Assembly (NCBI RefSeq): GCF_001522865.1
Contig: NZ_LOWB01000116.1
Span: 186,001 to 250,000, forward strand
DNA: 64,000 bases
Source: Burkholderia sp. TSV86
Lineage (GTDB): Bacteria; Pseudomonadota; Gammaproteobacteria; Burkholderiales; Burkholderiaceae
Reading direction: 5' to 3'
The notes under the pieces are model-generated. The model did no database searches and was not told the DNA's origin. It saw nothing but the letters and a program-made list of their open reading frames with translations. Made by a program: the position numbers and the translations under genes. Below, in pieces: positions 36,808 through 45,901 of this stretch; position 1 is the stretch's first letter, and each line of letters begins with the position of its first letter.

Positions 36808-37248
36808 TTATTGCAGGCCGCCGACCTCGATTAATTTGTCGAGCGCCGCGTACATTTCGCTTAATGCATCGACCCCGAAACGTTCTTCGATGAGCCGGTA
36901 TTGTTCATCGATGCGTGGGCCGATCTGTTTGACGAGCTGGCGGCTTTGCAGGGTCAAGCTGACCATCAGCCGGCGCTGATCTTCGGGCGCGCGCATTCGA
37001 CGAATCAGGCCGTCGCGCTCCATTCTTTCGAGCACGCCCGTGAGGCTCGGGCTTAAAATGCTGCAGCGCTTCGCGATCTGCCCGGCGTCGAGTTCCTGGT
37101 TCGGAGCCCCGTCCAGCAAGCGGATGATCCGCCATTGCTGCTCCGTCAACGCGAATTCCTTGAGAATCGGCCGGAACCGTCCCATCAGCGTTTCACGAGC
37201 TTCAAGCAGCAGCATGGCCAGGTTGCGGTGATCGACCGTTCGATTCAT
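36808..37248 (-). CDS. hpaR: Homoprotocatechuate operon MarR-type repressor
   Basis: A 146-residue MarR-family regulator matching HpaR: MNRTVDHRNLAMLLLEARE, FRPILKEFALTEQQWRIIRLL (given in part), then IAKRCSILSPSLTGVLERME as the recognition helix and RAPEDQRRLMVSLT as the wing. HpaR represses the hpa meta-cleavage genes until 4-hydroxyphenylacetate or homoprotocatechuate is present. It is divergent from hpaG1 with 153 bases between the starts. A perfect 12-bp AT palindrome at 37348 is a candidate operator. An ATG 10 codons upstream is possible. Confidence 0.92.
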   Translation of the reverse strand: MNRTVDHRNLAMLLLEARETLMGRFRPILKEFALTEQQWRIIRLLDGAPNQELDAGQIAKRCSILSPSLTGVLERMERDGLIRRMRAPEDQRRLMVSLTLQSRQLVKQIGPRIDEQYRLIEERFGVDALSEMYAALDKLIEVGGLQ

Positions 37249-37347
37249 GAAGTGTCCGGAAAGCGATTGATCCGACAATCTTAACAGGACGAAATCGCCG
37301 AGGCGACCAATCAGGGTTATTGTAGTTGTGTGTGTGCCGTCATTTAT

Positions 37348-37359
37348 TTAATATATTAA
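37348..37359. promoter_or_regulatory. Candidate HpaR operator
   Basis: A perfect palindrome, TTAATATATTAA, lies in the hpaR-hpaG1 divergent region, about 43 bases before hpaG1. MarR-family proteins typically bind AT-rich palindromes in such positions. The assignment is inferred from position and symmetry. Confidence 0.5.
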
Positions 37360-37401
37360 CAACTTAAGTTTGGCCGCACGACGCGGCAAAGGAAGAAACG
37401 G

Positions 37402-38091
37402 ATGGAGTTGCCTTTTGTCGTCGATGGCGAGGCGGCGGGGACGGTCCGCGTGGGCACCGTGTACGGCGCTTTGCTGAACGATCGCGGCGCGCTCGCCGCG
37501 TTGGGCGACGCGGTGCATGCGCCGCCTTACGGCAAGCCGCCGGCCGCGCCCGTGCTGTATGTGAAGCCCGCGAACACGCATGCGGCCGACCGGGCTGCCG
37601 TTGCGGTGCCGGCGGGCGTCGATGCGCTCGAAATCGGCGCGACGCTCGGCGCCGTGTTCGCGCGCCGAGCTACCCGGGTGACACGCGAGCGGGCGCTCGA
37701 TTATGTGCTCGGCTACACGCTCGCGAGCGACATATCGGTACCGTCTCCCGATTACTACCGGCCTGCAGTGCGTTTCAAATGCCGCGACGGATTTTGTCCG
37801 CTCGGCCCGGCGATCATTGCGCGCGCAAGCATTGCTGATCCGGACGGGCTCGAGGTGACCGTGCGCGTCGATGGCGTGCCGCGCTATGCCGCGAGCACCG
37901 CGAACCTGATCCGGCCGGTGGCGCAATTGATCGCCGAAGTGTCGTCGTTCATGTCGTTCGACGCGGGCGATGTGCTACTGGTCGGCGTCGGGCCGAAACT
38001 GCCGCGCGCACCGGCCGGCAGCACGATCGAAATCGCCGCGCCGGGCCTGGGCGTGCTGCGTCACTCGCTGATTGCGGAGGATACGATATGA
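37402..38091 (+). CDS. hpaG1: 4-hydroxyphenylacetate degradation isomerase/decarboxylase subunit HpaG1
   Basis: A 229-residue FAH-fold protein corresponding to the N-terminal half of E. coli HpaG/HpcE. It acts with HpaG2 in decarboxylating 5-oxopent-3-ene-1,2,5-tricarboxylate (OPET) and isomerising the product. Motifs: VLYVKPANTHAADRA, DALEIGATLGAVFAR, RALDYVLGYTLASDIS and KCRDGFCPLGPAII. In Burkholderia the two halves are separate genes, as here. It is the first gene of the hpa operon, and its stop overlaps the hpaG2 ATG by four bases. Confidence 0.93.
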   Translation: MELPFVVDGEAAGTVRVGTVYGALLNDRGALAALGDAVHAPPYGKPPAAPVLYVKPANTHAADRAAVAVPAGVDALEIGATLGAVFARRATRVTRERALDYVLGYTLASDISVPSPDYYRPAVRFKCRDGFCPLGPAIIARASIADPDGLEVTVRVDGVPRYAASTANLIRPVAQLIAEVSSFMSFDAGDVLLVGVGPKLPRAPAGSTIEIAAPGLGVLRHSLIAEDTI

Positions 38092-38852
38092 AAACCGCGC
38101 GAGTGGTGTTCAATGGCGCGTTGCATACAGCCGAGCCGGCAGGCGAAGGGGGTGTGACGCTCGATATCGGTCGCATGCTTGATGAGACGGACGTCGCATG
38201 GTTGCCGCCGCTGGTGCCACGCACAACGTTCGCGCTTGGGCTGAATTATGCCGATCACGCGAAGGAACTCGCGTTCAACGCACCGAGCGAGCCGCTTGTC
38301 TTCCTGAAAGGGCCCAACACGTTTGTCGGTCATCGCGCGCTGACCGTGCGTCCCGCTGATGCGACGCACATGCATTACGAGTGCGAGCTTGCGGTGGTGA
38401 TCGGCCGTGCCGCGCGCAACGTGAAGCGCGCGCAGGCGCTCGATTATGTGCTTGGCTATACGGTTGCGAACGATTACGCAATTCGCGACTATCTCGAGAA
38501 TTACTATCGGCCGAACCTGCGCGTGAAGAATCGCGACACCTGCACGCCGCTTGGGCCGTGGCTCGTGAGTCGCGACGAGATCGGTGATCCGTCGAATCTC
38601 ACGTTGCGCACGACGGTCAATGGCCGTGAAACGCAGCGCGGCAACACGCGCGACATGATTTTCGACGTTGCATCATTGATCGAATACCTGAGCGGCTTTC
38701 TGACGCTCGCGCCCGGTGACCTGATCCTGACCGGCACGCCGCACGGGCTTGCCGATACGAAGCCGGGCGACGAGGTCGTGACCGAGATCGAAGGCATCGG
38801 CCGGCTCGTCAATACGATCGTGAGCGAAGACGATTATTACCGTGCGGGCTGA
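38088..38852 (+). CDS. hpaG2: OPET decarboxylase/isomerase subunit HpaG2
   Basis: A 254-residue FAH-family enzyme, the C-terminal half of HpaG. FALGLNYADHAKEL and VFLKGPNTFVGHRA are visible, then the metal-binding segment HYECELAVVIGRAA, YVLGYTVANDYAIRD, and KNRDTCTPLGPWLV. The C-terminal LILTGTPHGLADTKPGD is the family signature. It converts the isomerised OPET (after HpaF) to 2-hydroxyhepta-2,4-diene-1,7-dioate. ATGA overlap with hpaG1 implies coupled translation and a shared complex. Confidence 0.94.
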   Translation: MKTARVVFNGALHTAEPAGEGGVTLDIGRMLDETDVAWLPPLVPRTTFALGLNYADHAKELAFNAPSEPLVFLKGPNTFVGHRALTVRPADATHMHYECELAVVIGRAARNVKRAQALDYVLGYTVANDYAIRDYLENYYRPNLRVKNRDTCTPLGPWLVSRDEIGDPSNLTLRTTVNGRETQRGNTRDMIFDVASLIEYLSGFLTLAPGDLILTGTPHGLADTKPGDEVVTEIEGIGRLVNTIVSEDDYYRAG

Positions 38853-38875
38853 CGGCGCCGCACCAGGAGAGCTGC

Positions 38876-40342
38876 ATGACCCTCATCAAGCATTGGATCG
38901 ACGGCAAAGAAGTGGAAAGCCGCGAGACGTTTACAACGTTCAACCCGGCCACGGGCGAGCCGATTGCCGATATCGCATCGGGCGGCGCACAGGAAATCGA
39001 CGCGGCCGTGCGTGCCGCGAAGGAGGCGTTTCCAAAGTGGGCGAACACGCCGGTCAAGGAGCGCGCGAAGCTGATGCGCCGGCTCGGCGAGCTGATCGAG
39101 CGCAACGTTGCGCCGCTTGCCGAATTGGAAACGCAAGATACGGGGTTGCCGATCTCGCAGACGAAGAAGCAGTTGATTCCGCGTGCATCGGAGAATTTCC
39201 ATTTTTTCGCCGAAGTGTGCGCGCAGATGAACGGCCGCAGTTATCCGGTCGACGACCAGATGCTGAACTACACGCTGTATCGGCCAGTTGGCGTGTGCGC
39301 GCTGATCTCGCCTTGGAACGTGCCGTTCATGACGGCGACGTGGAAGACCGCGCCATGTCTCGCGCTCGGCAATACCGCGGTGCTGAAGATGTCGGAGCTT
39401 TCGCCGTTGACCGCGGATCAGCTCGGGCGTCTGGCGCTCGAAGCCGGTATTCCGCCCGGCGTGCTGAACGTCGTGCAGGGTTACGGCGCGACGGCGGGCG
39501 GCGCGCTCGTCAAGCACCCGGACGTGCGCGCGATCTCGTTTACCGGCGGAACCGTCACCGGCAAGCGGATCATGGCGAACGCGGGATTGAAGAAATATTC
39601 GATGGAACTCGGCGGCAAGTCGCCCGTGCTGATTTTTGACGATGCCGATTTCGAGCGTGCGCTCGACGCATCGTTGTTCACGATATTTTCGATCAATGGC
39701 GAGCGTTGCACGGCGGGATCGCGGATTTTCGTACAGCGAACGATTTACGACAAGTTCGTTGCCGAATTCGCGCGTCGCGCGAGTAACCTGCTCGTCGGTG
39801 ATCCCGCCGACGAGCGCACGCAGCTCGGCTCGATGATCACGCGCGCGCACTGGGAAAAAGTGACGAGCTACATCCGGCTTGGCGAAGAGGAGGGCGCGCG
39901 CCTTGTCGCCGGCGGTGCGGACAAGCCCAATCATTTGCCCGAGCATTTGACGAACGGAAATTTCGTTCGGCCGACCGTGTTTGCCGATGTCGACAACCGG
40001 ATGCGCATCGCGCAGGAGGAGATCTTCGGGCCGGTCGCCTGCCTGATTCCGTTCGATAATGACGAGGACGGGCTGCGTCTGGCGAACGATACGAATTACG
40101 GCCTTGCTTCGTATCTGTGGACGCAGGACGTCAGCCGCGTGCATCGGCTCGCGCGCGGGATCGAGGCGGGAATGGTGTTCGTCAACAGCCAGAACGTTCG
40201 CGATCTGCGCCAGCCGTTCGGCGGTGTGAAGGAGTCGGGCATCGGCCGCGAAGGCGGCGAATACAGCTTCGAAGTGTTCGCCGAAATCAAGAATGTCTGC
40301 ATTTCGATGGGCGGTCATCATATTCCCCGCTGGGGCGTATGA
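38876..40342 (+). CDS. hpaE: 5-carboxymethyl-2-hydroxymuconate semialdehyde dehydrogenase
   Basis: A 488-residue aldehyde dehydrogenase oxidising the ring-cleavage semialdehyde (CHMS) to the dicarboxylate with NAD+. ALDH motifs: SPWNVPFMTATWKTAPCLA (Asn of the active site), SFTGGTVTGKRI (NAD loop), MELGGKSPVLIFDD (general-base Glu), GERCTAGSRIFVQ (catalytic Cys near residue 278) and EEIFGPVACLIPF. AGGAGA precedes the start. It sits 23 bases after hpaG2, in the usual place in the pathway operon. Confidence 0.95.
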   Translation: MTLIKHWIDGKEVESRETFTTFNPATGEPIADIASGGAQEIDAAVRAAKEAFPKWANTPVKERAKLMRRLGELIERNVAPLAELETQDTGLPISQTKKQLIPRASENFHFFAEVCAQMNGRSYPVDDQMLNYTLYRPVGVCALISPWNVPFMTATWKTAPCLALGNTAVLKMSELSPLTADQLGRLALEAGIPPGVLNVVQGYGATAGGALVKHPDVRAISFTGGTVTGKRIMANAGLKKYSMELGGKSPVLIFDDADFERALDASLFTIFSINGERCTAGSRIFVQRTIYDKFVAEFARRASNLLVGDPADERTQLGSMITRAHWEKVTSYIRLGEEEGARLVAGGADKPNHLPEHLTNGNFVRPTVFADVDNRMRIAQEEIFGPVACLIPFDNDEDGLRLANDTNYGLASYLWTQDVSRVHRLARGIEAGMVFVNSQNVRDLRQPFGGVKESGIGREGGEYSFEVFAEIKNVCISMGGHHIPRWGV

Positions 40343-40409
40343 CGCCTGGCGATCAAGATTACGCCGCGCGCCGGTGCTGGAAGCGCCGACGTGCGGCTGG
40401 AGACCCACG

Positions 40410-41258
40410 ATGGGAAAATTGTCTCTTGCCGCGAAGATCACTCACGTGCCGTCGATGTATTTGTCCGAGCTGCCGGGTAAGCATCATGGCTGCCGTGCGG
40501 AGGCGATTCGCGGGCATCAGGTGATTGGCGAGCGCTGCCGCGCGCTCGGCGTCGATACGATCGTCGTCGCCGACACGCATTGGCTGGTCAATGCCGGTTA
40601 TCACGTCAACTGTAACCGGTATTTCTCGGGCATTTACACGAGCAACGAACTGCCGCACTTCATTCGGGACATGCGTTATGCGTATCCGGGCAATCCGGCG
40701 CTCGGGCATTTGATCGCCGAGGTCGCGAACGCGCATGGGATTCACGCGCGCGCACATGAAATCGATAGTCTCGAACTCGAATACGGCACGCTCGTACCGA
40801 TGCGTTACATGAACGCCGATCAGCATTTCAAGGTCGTGTCGATTGCCGGCTGGTGCATGTGGCACTCGCTCGACGAGAGCCGCCGTTTCGGCGTGGCGCT
40901 GAAGGAGGCGATCGAGGCCAGCGATGCGAATGTCGCGTTCTTCGCAAGCGGCTCGCTGTCGCACCGGTTCAACGACAACGGCAGCCCGGAAGATTCGATT
41001 GACGAAATCAGCCGGGAGTTTTTTCGGCAAGTCGATCTACGTGTGGTCGAACTATGGAAGCGGGGCGATTTCGCCACGTTCTGCAAGATGCTGCCCGAAT
41101 ACAACGAGCACTGCCACGGCGAAGGCGGCATGCACGATACCGCGATGCTGCTCGGTTTGCTTGGCTGGGACCGTTACGACAAGCCGATCGAAACCGTCAC
41201 TGATTATTTCGCAAGTTCCGGCACGGGCCAGATCAACGCGATTTTCCCGCTGCCATGA
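40410..41258 (+). CDS. hpaD: 3,4-dihydroxyphenylacetate 2,3-dioxygenase
   Basis: A 282-residue class III extradiol dioxygenase, the ring-opening enzyme for homoprotocatechuate. MGKLSLAAKITHVPSMYLSE is nearly the E. coli HpaD N-terminus. VVADTHWLVNAGYHVNCN and TSNELPHFIRDM contain the iron-ligand region with conserved His, and FASGSLSHRFNDNG and EYNEHCHGEGGMHDTAML are further family motifs. The start at ATG 40410 was chosen over a longer frame that overlaps the hpaE end. It is about 70 bases after hpaE. The enzyme is cytosolic and Fe(II)-dependent. Confidence 0.95.
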   Translation: MGKLSLAAKITHVPSMYLSELPGKHHGCRAEAIRGHQVIGERCRALGVDTIVVADTHWLVNAGYHVNCNRYFSGIYTSNELPHFIRDMRYAYPGNPALGHLIAEVANAHGIHARAHEIDSLELEYGTLVPMRYMNADQHFKVVSIAGWCMWHSLDESRRFGVALKEAIEASDANVAFFASGSLSHRFNDNGSPEDSIDEISREFFRQVDLRVVELWKRGDFATFCKMLPEYNEHCHGEGGMHDTAMLLGLLGWDRYDKPIETVTDYFASSGTGQINAIFPLP

Positions 41259-41316
41259 CACGGGCTGCGCTCTCGCCTCTACAACGACAAGACCGTTCGG
41301 AATACGGAGAATTTTC

Positions 41317-41709
41317 ATGCCGCACATCATCGTCGAATATACCGCGAACATTCGCGAAGCCGCCCGGATTCCGGTGCTGCTCAAGATGATCAACGATACG
41401 CTGATCGCGCAGGACGGCGTGTTCCCGATCGGCGGTATCCGTTCGCGCGCGATCGAGTTGCAGGATTACTGCATCGCCGACGGCGCCGCCGACGACGCGT
41501 TCGTCCATGTGACGTTCAAATTCGGCTCCGGCCGCGACGAGGCGACGAAGAAGCGCGCTTGCGACGCGCTGTTCGACGCAATCAAGGCCCATTTTGCGCA
41601 GCTGTACGCAAGCCGCCCGCTGGCACTGTCGATGGAAGCGAACGAGTTCAGCGAAGCGGGCACCTACAAGCACAACAACATTCATGCACGCTATAAGCGC
41701 GGTGCGTGA
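41317..41709 (+). CDS. hpaF: 5-carboxymethyl-2-hydroxymuconate delta-isomerase
   Basis: A 130-residue isomerase of the CHMI/tautomerase superfamily. Pro2 after Met (MPHIIVEYTANI) is the catalytic N-terminal proline typical of the fold. GVFPIGGIRSRAIELQDYCI and VHVTFKFGSGRDEATKK follow, and the C-terminal NEFSEAGTYKHNNIHARYK is conserved. It rearranges 5-carboxymethyl-2-hydroxymuconate to OPET. Length is standard. It follows hpaD by 58 bases and precedes hpaH by 15. Confidence 0.94.
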   Translation: MPHIIVEYTANIREAARIPVLLKMINDTLIAQDGVFPIGGIRSRAIELQDYCIADGAADDAFVHVTFKFGSGRDEATKKRACDALFDAIKAHFAQLYASRPLALSMEANEFSEAGTYKHNNIHARYKRGA

Positions 41710-41724
41710 CGGTCATCGGCGATC

Positions 41725-42537
41725 ATGACGACCATGCTGGATTTCACTACCATCGATCTTCTCGCACGCAAGCTGCATACGGCGGAACGCGAGCGCAAGC
41801 AAATTCGCCAGATTTCGCTCGATCATCCGGATATCACGATCGATGACGCGTATGCGATTCAACGCACGTGGGTCGACATCAAGCTTGCCGAGGGCCGTGT
41901 TCTGAAAGGGCATAAGATCGGCTTGACGTCGAAGGCAATGCAGGCGTCGTCGCAGATCGACGAGCCGGATTTCGGCACGCTCCTCGACGACATGTTTTTC
42001 GACGACGGCGCGATGATTCCAACGCAGCGCTTCATCGTGCCGCGTGTCGAAGTGGAACTTGCGTTCGTGCTCGGCAAGCCGCTTAGGGGGCCTGGCTGCA
42101 CGCTGCTGGATGTCTACGATGCCGTCGATTACGTGGTGCCGGCGCTTGAGATCATCGACGCGCGCAGCCAATCGATCGACCCGGATACCAAGCGCCCGCG
42201 CAAGGTGTTCGACACGATCGCCGACAACGCGGCGAACGCGGGCGTGGTGCTCGGCGGCCGGCCGGTGCGGCCGACGGACGTCGATTTGCGTTGGGTCGCG
42301 GCGATCATGTCGCGCAACGGAGTGGTCGAGGAAACGGGCGTCGCGGCCGGCGTGCTGAATCATCCGGCAAATGGCGTTGTGTGGCTCGCGAATCGGCTGG
42401 CGCGCTTCGGCGTGACGCTCGATGAAGGCGAGGTCATTCTTGGCGGTTCGTTTACGCGGCCGTGCGCGGCGAAAAGCGGCGATACATTCAGTGTCGATTA
42501 CGGCCCGCTCGGTGCGGTTCATTGTTATTTCGAATAA
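41725..42537 (+). CDS. hpaH: 2-oxo-hept-4-ene-1,7-dioate hydratase
   Basis: A 270-residue hydratase of the MhpD/HpaH branch of the FAH superfamily. Motifs: [36 protein letters not shown] (substrate loop), [31 protein letters not shown] with the metal-binding Glu pair, [12 protein letters not shown], and a C-terminal [19 protein letters not shown]. It adds water to the dienol product before aldol cleavage. It is nine bases from hpaI. Confidence 0.94.
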   Translation: MTTMLDFTTIDLLARKLHTAERERKQIRQISLDHPDITIDDAYAIQRTWVDIKLAEGRVLKGHKIGLTSKAMQASSQIDEPDFGTLLDDMFFDDGAMIPTQRFIVPRVEVELAFVLGKPLRGPGCTLLDVYDAVDYVVPALEIIDARSQSIDPDTKRPRKVFDTIADNAANAGVVLGGRPVRPTDVDLRWVAAIMSRNGVVEETGVAAGVLNHPANGVVWLANRLARFGVTLDEGEVILGGSFTRPCAAKSGDTFSVDYGPLGAVHCYFE

Positions 42538-42546
42538 TGCAACGCG

Positions 42547-43344
42547 ATGATATGCACATCTGATAATTCGTTCAAGGCGGCGCTCGCGCGAGGCACCGCG
42601 CAGATCGGGCTATGGCTCGGGCTTGCGAATCCCTATAGCGCGGAGCTTGTCGCGGGCGCCGGATTCGATTGGCTGCTGATCGACGGTGAGCACGCGCCGA
42701 ACACGGTGCCGACGATACTTGCGCAATTGCAGGCGATTGCGCCGTATCCGTCGCATCCCGTCGTGCGCGTGCCATGGAACGACGCGGTCGTCATCAAGCA
42801 GGTGTTGGATCTCGGCGCGCAGACGCTGCTCGTGCCGATGGTGCAGAGCGCCGCGCAAGCGAGCGCTGCCGTTGCGGCTATCCGTTATCCGCCGCACGGC
42901 GTGCGCGGCGTCGGCAGCGCGCTAGCGCGCACGTCGCGCTGGAATCGCATCGACGACTATTTGCAGCGCGCGAACGATGGGATCGCGCTGCTCGTGCAAG
43001 CCGAGACGCGCGCGGCGGTGGACGAGATCGATGCGATCGCGCGTGTCGACGGCGTCGACGGCGTGTTCATCGGCCCGGCCGATCTGGCCGCTGACCTCGG
43101 GCATCTCGGCAATCCCGGGCATCCGGACGTGCAAGCCGCGATCGATCACGCGATTGCGGCGATCGTCGCGACGGGCAAGGCGGCCGGCATTCTTTCCGCC
43201 GATCCGGCCGCCGCGCGCCGCTATCTCGATGCGGGCGCGACATTCGTGGCGGTTGGCGTCGATACGATGCTGCTCGCACGCGGTGCCGAGCAGCTTGCCG
43301 CGCACTTTGGCCGCGGGGCGCACGTGCGCGCGCCGGCGTACTGA
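42547..43344 (+). CDS. hpaI: 4-hydroxy-2-oxoheptanedioate aldolase
   Basis: A 265-residue class II aldolase of the HpcH/HpaI family. It splits the seven-carbon intermediate into pyruvate and succinic semialdehyde. Hallmarks: [82 protein letters not shown] (metal-binding Glu) and [14 protein letters not shown]. It is the last gene of the hpa cluster here and is convergent with the MOSC gene. hpaX (uptake) and hpaBC (the preceding hydroxylase) are not in this window. Confidence 0.94.
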   Translation: MICTSDNSFKAALARGTAQIGLWLGLANPYSAELVAGAGFDWLLIDGEHAPNTVPTILAQLQAIAPYPSHPVVRVPWNDAVVIKQVLDLGAQTLLVPMVQSAAQASAAVAAIRYPPHGVRGVGSALARTSRWNRIDDYLQRANDGIALLVQAETRAAVDEIDAIARVDGVDGVFIGPADLAADLGHLGNPGHPDVQAAIDHAIAAIVATGKAAGILSADPAAARRYLDAGATFVAVGVDTMLLARGAEQLAAHFGRGAHVRAPAY

Positions 43345-43444
43345 TTGTCGAATTCGAGCAGGTGCTCGTGCGCAATGCCGCGCACGAGCGCCGCCTGCGC
43401 GCCCAGCGGCCGGAATCAGGCCAAACGAGACCAAGTCGGCTTGC

Positions 43445-44317
43445 TCAATCGCCGAAGCCGATCTCTGCTTCGACTGCTTGCCCAAGCGCGAGCGATGCAC
43501 CGGCGCCGTTGACGACGATGCCGTTCTTGCCGAACGTGAGCGCGCCGTTGAACCGGGCATTGCTGCGATAAGCGCTCATTGTGTCGAGCGGTTCGTGCGG
43601 CCACTCGGGGGCCGGCATACCGGTGCGCTGATCGATCGTCGGCACCGGGCAGCGCGTGCATAGCTTCACAAGATTGATGCGCACGCTGGCGCTTTCGGTT
43701 TCCACGTCGAGCGAATCGACATAGTCTTCTTCATGGGCGTCGAGCCCTGTCAGCACGAGGTTCGGCCGGAAGCGGTCCATCGGTACTTCGGGCGCGCCCT
43801 TGTCGCGCAGGCGCTTGTTCAGTTCGTCGAGCGATGCCTGGCCAATGACGAGCAGCGGGAAGCCGTCCGCGAAATGCGTATGCGCTACTTGTTCCCCCGT
43901 CCATTTCGAATCGACCACGCGGCGCGCGCCGGGCGCGAAGCGCACGAGGCACGCTGGAGTTTGCAGGAATTCGGAGAACCAGCGAGCGGTATGCTTGCCG
44001 GTGTCGAACGCATGGACGGTATCGCGCCAAACCGTCGCCGCGATCGCCGTGGCGTGCGGCTGGAGCGCCGCAGCGGCGAGCGGTATACGCAGTTCGGGCA
44101 TTCCCGGCGCGCAGAGCACGAGATCGTGCTCTGCGATCGCGGTGTGCACGAGCGCGAGCTTCGGGTGAGTGCGCTGCGTGAGCATTGCGCCTGCCGGGTC
44201 CGTCACCATCCAGTTCCGATCGTATTCGAGGCCGGTGTCGAGCAGGCGCGCACGCTTGACGGCGATGCCGCGGCAGGATTTGATCGGATAGACGAGAAGA
44301 TCGCTGATGACTGGCAT
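43445..44317 (-). CDS. MOSC domain-containing protein (YcbX-like, no ferredoxin domain)
   Basis: A 290-residue protein. The MOSC N-terminal barrel starts ISDLLVYPIKSCRGIAVKRA, then LEYDRNWMVTDPAG. The MOSC domain proper (about 115-275) contains GFPLLVIGQASLDELN, FRPNLVLTGLDAHEED and the conserved Cys in CTRCPVPTIDQRTG. MOSC proteins bind molybdenum cofactor and reduce N-hydroxylated compounds. YcbX also has a C-terminal [2Fe-2S] domain, missing here, so electrons must come from a partner. ATG 44317 matches the usual N-terminus. Confidence 0.88.
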   Translation of the reverse strand: MPVISDLLVYPIKSCRGIAVKRARLLDTGLEYDRNWMVTDPAGAMLTQRTHPKLALVHTAIAEHDLVLCAPGMPELRIPLAAAALQPHATAIAATVWRDTVHAFDTGKHTARWFSEFLQTPACLVRFAPGARRVVDSKWTGEQVAHTHFADGFPLLVIGQASLDELNKRLRDKGAPEVPMDRFRPNLVLTGLDAHEEDYVDSLDVETESASVRINLVKLCTRCPVPTIDQRTGMPAPEWPHEPLDTMSAYRSNARFNGALTFGKNGIVVNGAGASLALGQAVEAEIGFGD

Positions 44318-44448
44318 GGGGCGGGGAAAACGAACGGAGTGGGCGGGCTCGGCCGTAATTGGAGTAATGGCGGATATTGTATTGGCTGAACGGCTGCGCT
44401 GCCTACTCGCTGCGAATTTTCGCGGTTTGTTTCGCGGCCCGAGCGGCT

Positions 44449-44474
44449 GCCGGATTGCTGATCAGCAATCCGGC
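44449..44474. repeat. 26-bp perfect palindrome
   Basis: Positions 44449-44474 read identically on both strands. The left half is GCCGGATTGCTGA and the right half TCAGCAATCCGGC, with GATC at the centre and no loop. It lies upstream of the MOSC gene and downstream of the SDR gene, both on the minus strand. No T-run flanks it, so an operator for a dimeric protein is more likely than a terminator. Confidence 0.6.
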
Positions 44475-44559
44475 GATCGCGCTTTAGACGGGCATCGTGT
44501 GAGCGCGTCGGCAATCGACACGGGCGTCGCGGCGCCGAACTTCGTTTGGCGAAGCCGGT

Positions 44560-45309
44560 TTATTGCGCGGTATATCCGCCGTCGACGACGATGCTCTGCC
44601 CGGTCAGATAACGCGCGCGGTCGCTCGCGAGGAACAGGATGGTTTCGACGACCTCGTCGGTCGTGCCGGCGCGCTTCGCTGGCACGGCCGACAGGAAGCT
44701 TGCTTTCGCATCGGCGTTCCTCCCGGAGAAGCGCTCAAGCATTTCCGTCTGGATGGGGCCCGGCGCGACGGCGTTCACGCGCACGCCCGCCTGCGCGCCT
44801 TCGAGCGCGGCGCTCTTCGTGAGCCCTTCGACCGCATGCTTGCTCGCGACGTACACCGACGCGCCAGCGAAGCCGACCCGCCCAGCAATCGACGACAGAT
44901 TGATGATCGAGCCGGAGCGTTGCGCGAGCATCACGCGCAGCTCGTATTTGAGAGACAGCAGCGTGCCGAGCGCGGATGCGCCCAGCGTATTGTTGTAGTT
45001 GTCGACGGTTTGCTCGACGATGGGCGCGACCATGCCTTCGGTGCCCGCGTTGTTGACGGCGACGTCCAGCCGGCCGAAGCGTTCGACCACGCGTTCGACG
45101 AGGCGGCGCACGTCGTCCTCGACGCTGACGTCGGCGCGCACGAATTCGGCTTGCGCGCCCAGCTCGCGCAACGTTTGCACGAGCGCTTGACCTTTATCGT
45201 CGTGGCGCCCGCTGACGACGATGCTGCTGGATTCGCGGGCGAATGCGAGGGCGGCCGCGCGGCCGATGCCGGTCAATGCGCCGGTGATGAGCACTACGGG
45301 TTGAGCCAT
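44560..45309 (-). CDS. SDR family oxidoreductase
   Basis: A 249-residue classical short-chain dehydrogenase. The Rossmann loop is LITGALTGIGRAAAL, the NNAG motif is in VAVNNAGTEG, the catalytic Ser is in IINLSSIAGRVG and YVASK carries the Tyr and Lys. APGPIQTEML and the C-terminal LTGQSIVVDGGYTAQ complete the fold. The substrate is unknown. ATG 45309 was chosen to begin just before the Rossmann fold. A near-palindromic TAACTGGTTA element about 50 bases upstream may be an operator for a TetR-like repressor, which is not found nearby. Confidence 0.9.
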   Translation of the reverse strand: MAQPVVLITGALTGIGRAAALAFARESSSIVVSGRHDDKGQALVQTLRELGAQAEFVRADVSVEDDVRRLVERVVERFGRLDVAVNNAGTEGMVAPIVEQTVDNYNNTLGASALGTLLSLKYELRVMLAQRSGSIINLSSIAGRVGFAGASVYVASKHAVEGLTKSAALEGAQAGVRVNAVAPGPIQTEMLERFSGRNADAKASFLSAVPAKRAGTTDEVVETILFLASDRARYLTGQSIVVDGGYTAQ

Positions 45310-45901
45310 GAGAATCTCCATTGATAGGCGGATTGGCAATGACAACATGTAAACTGTAACTGGTTATGTTCGGTTTCGAAAGTAAACTAGTTTCATTGTC
45401 ATGTCTTCACGCCGGCATGACGGGATCGACCGGCGTCGCGCGTGGGCTGCTGCCGCGGTTCGATCGATATAGGCAATGCGCTCGCGGCCACGGCGATGCG
45501 TGCGCATTTCGATCGGCAACCCGTCTTCACTGGTTTGGCCGGCCGCGAAGGCTCGTATCGCTTCGACGCCTGTGGCAAGCCGTCTGGGATGACGCGCCAG
45601 GTATCGCACCGTTGCGTTGTGCGAAAGCGTTCTGGAAGGCGCGCGGAGGGATTGTTTGAATGTAAATCAGGGTAAATCCCTGTTCAATGGGAACCGGTTC
45701 CAAAAAACGCGCATATGCCATCAAATCCTTGCTGGCCCGGCATAAAAACTAACTGGTTAATGAATTCCCGCGTTGCGCGGACCCGACGCCTTTTTATTCT
45801 CCGTTTTACAGAAAAAATGAATCGGTGAGAATGGCGGCCGCATGGGCAAGCCATGAGCGCCCGGCGTCATACGAGAAAAATTTCTTGAGGATGGGGATTC
45901 A
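45310..45901. promoter_or_regulatory. Divergent regulatory region SDR/porin with repeated TAACTGGTTA
   Basis: About 590 bases without a supported gene. TAACTGGTTA occurs at 45357-45366 (near the SDR start) and again at 45750-45759 (near the porin start). A related palindrome AACTAGTT lies at 45385-45392. The middle part has open frames on both strands without domain matches and may be a decayed regulator gene. The shared motif suggests one regulator acts on both promoters. Confidence 0.4.

Noticed and set aside
38837-40441. 534-residue minus-strand frame opposite hpaE
   Set aside because: Antisense shadow of a well-conserved aldehyde dehydrogenase; composition is Arg/His-rich.
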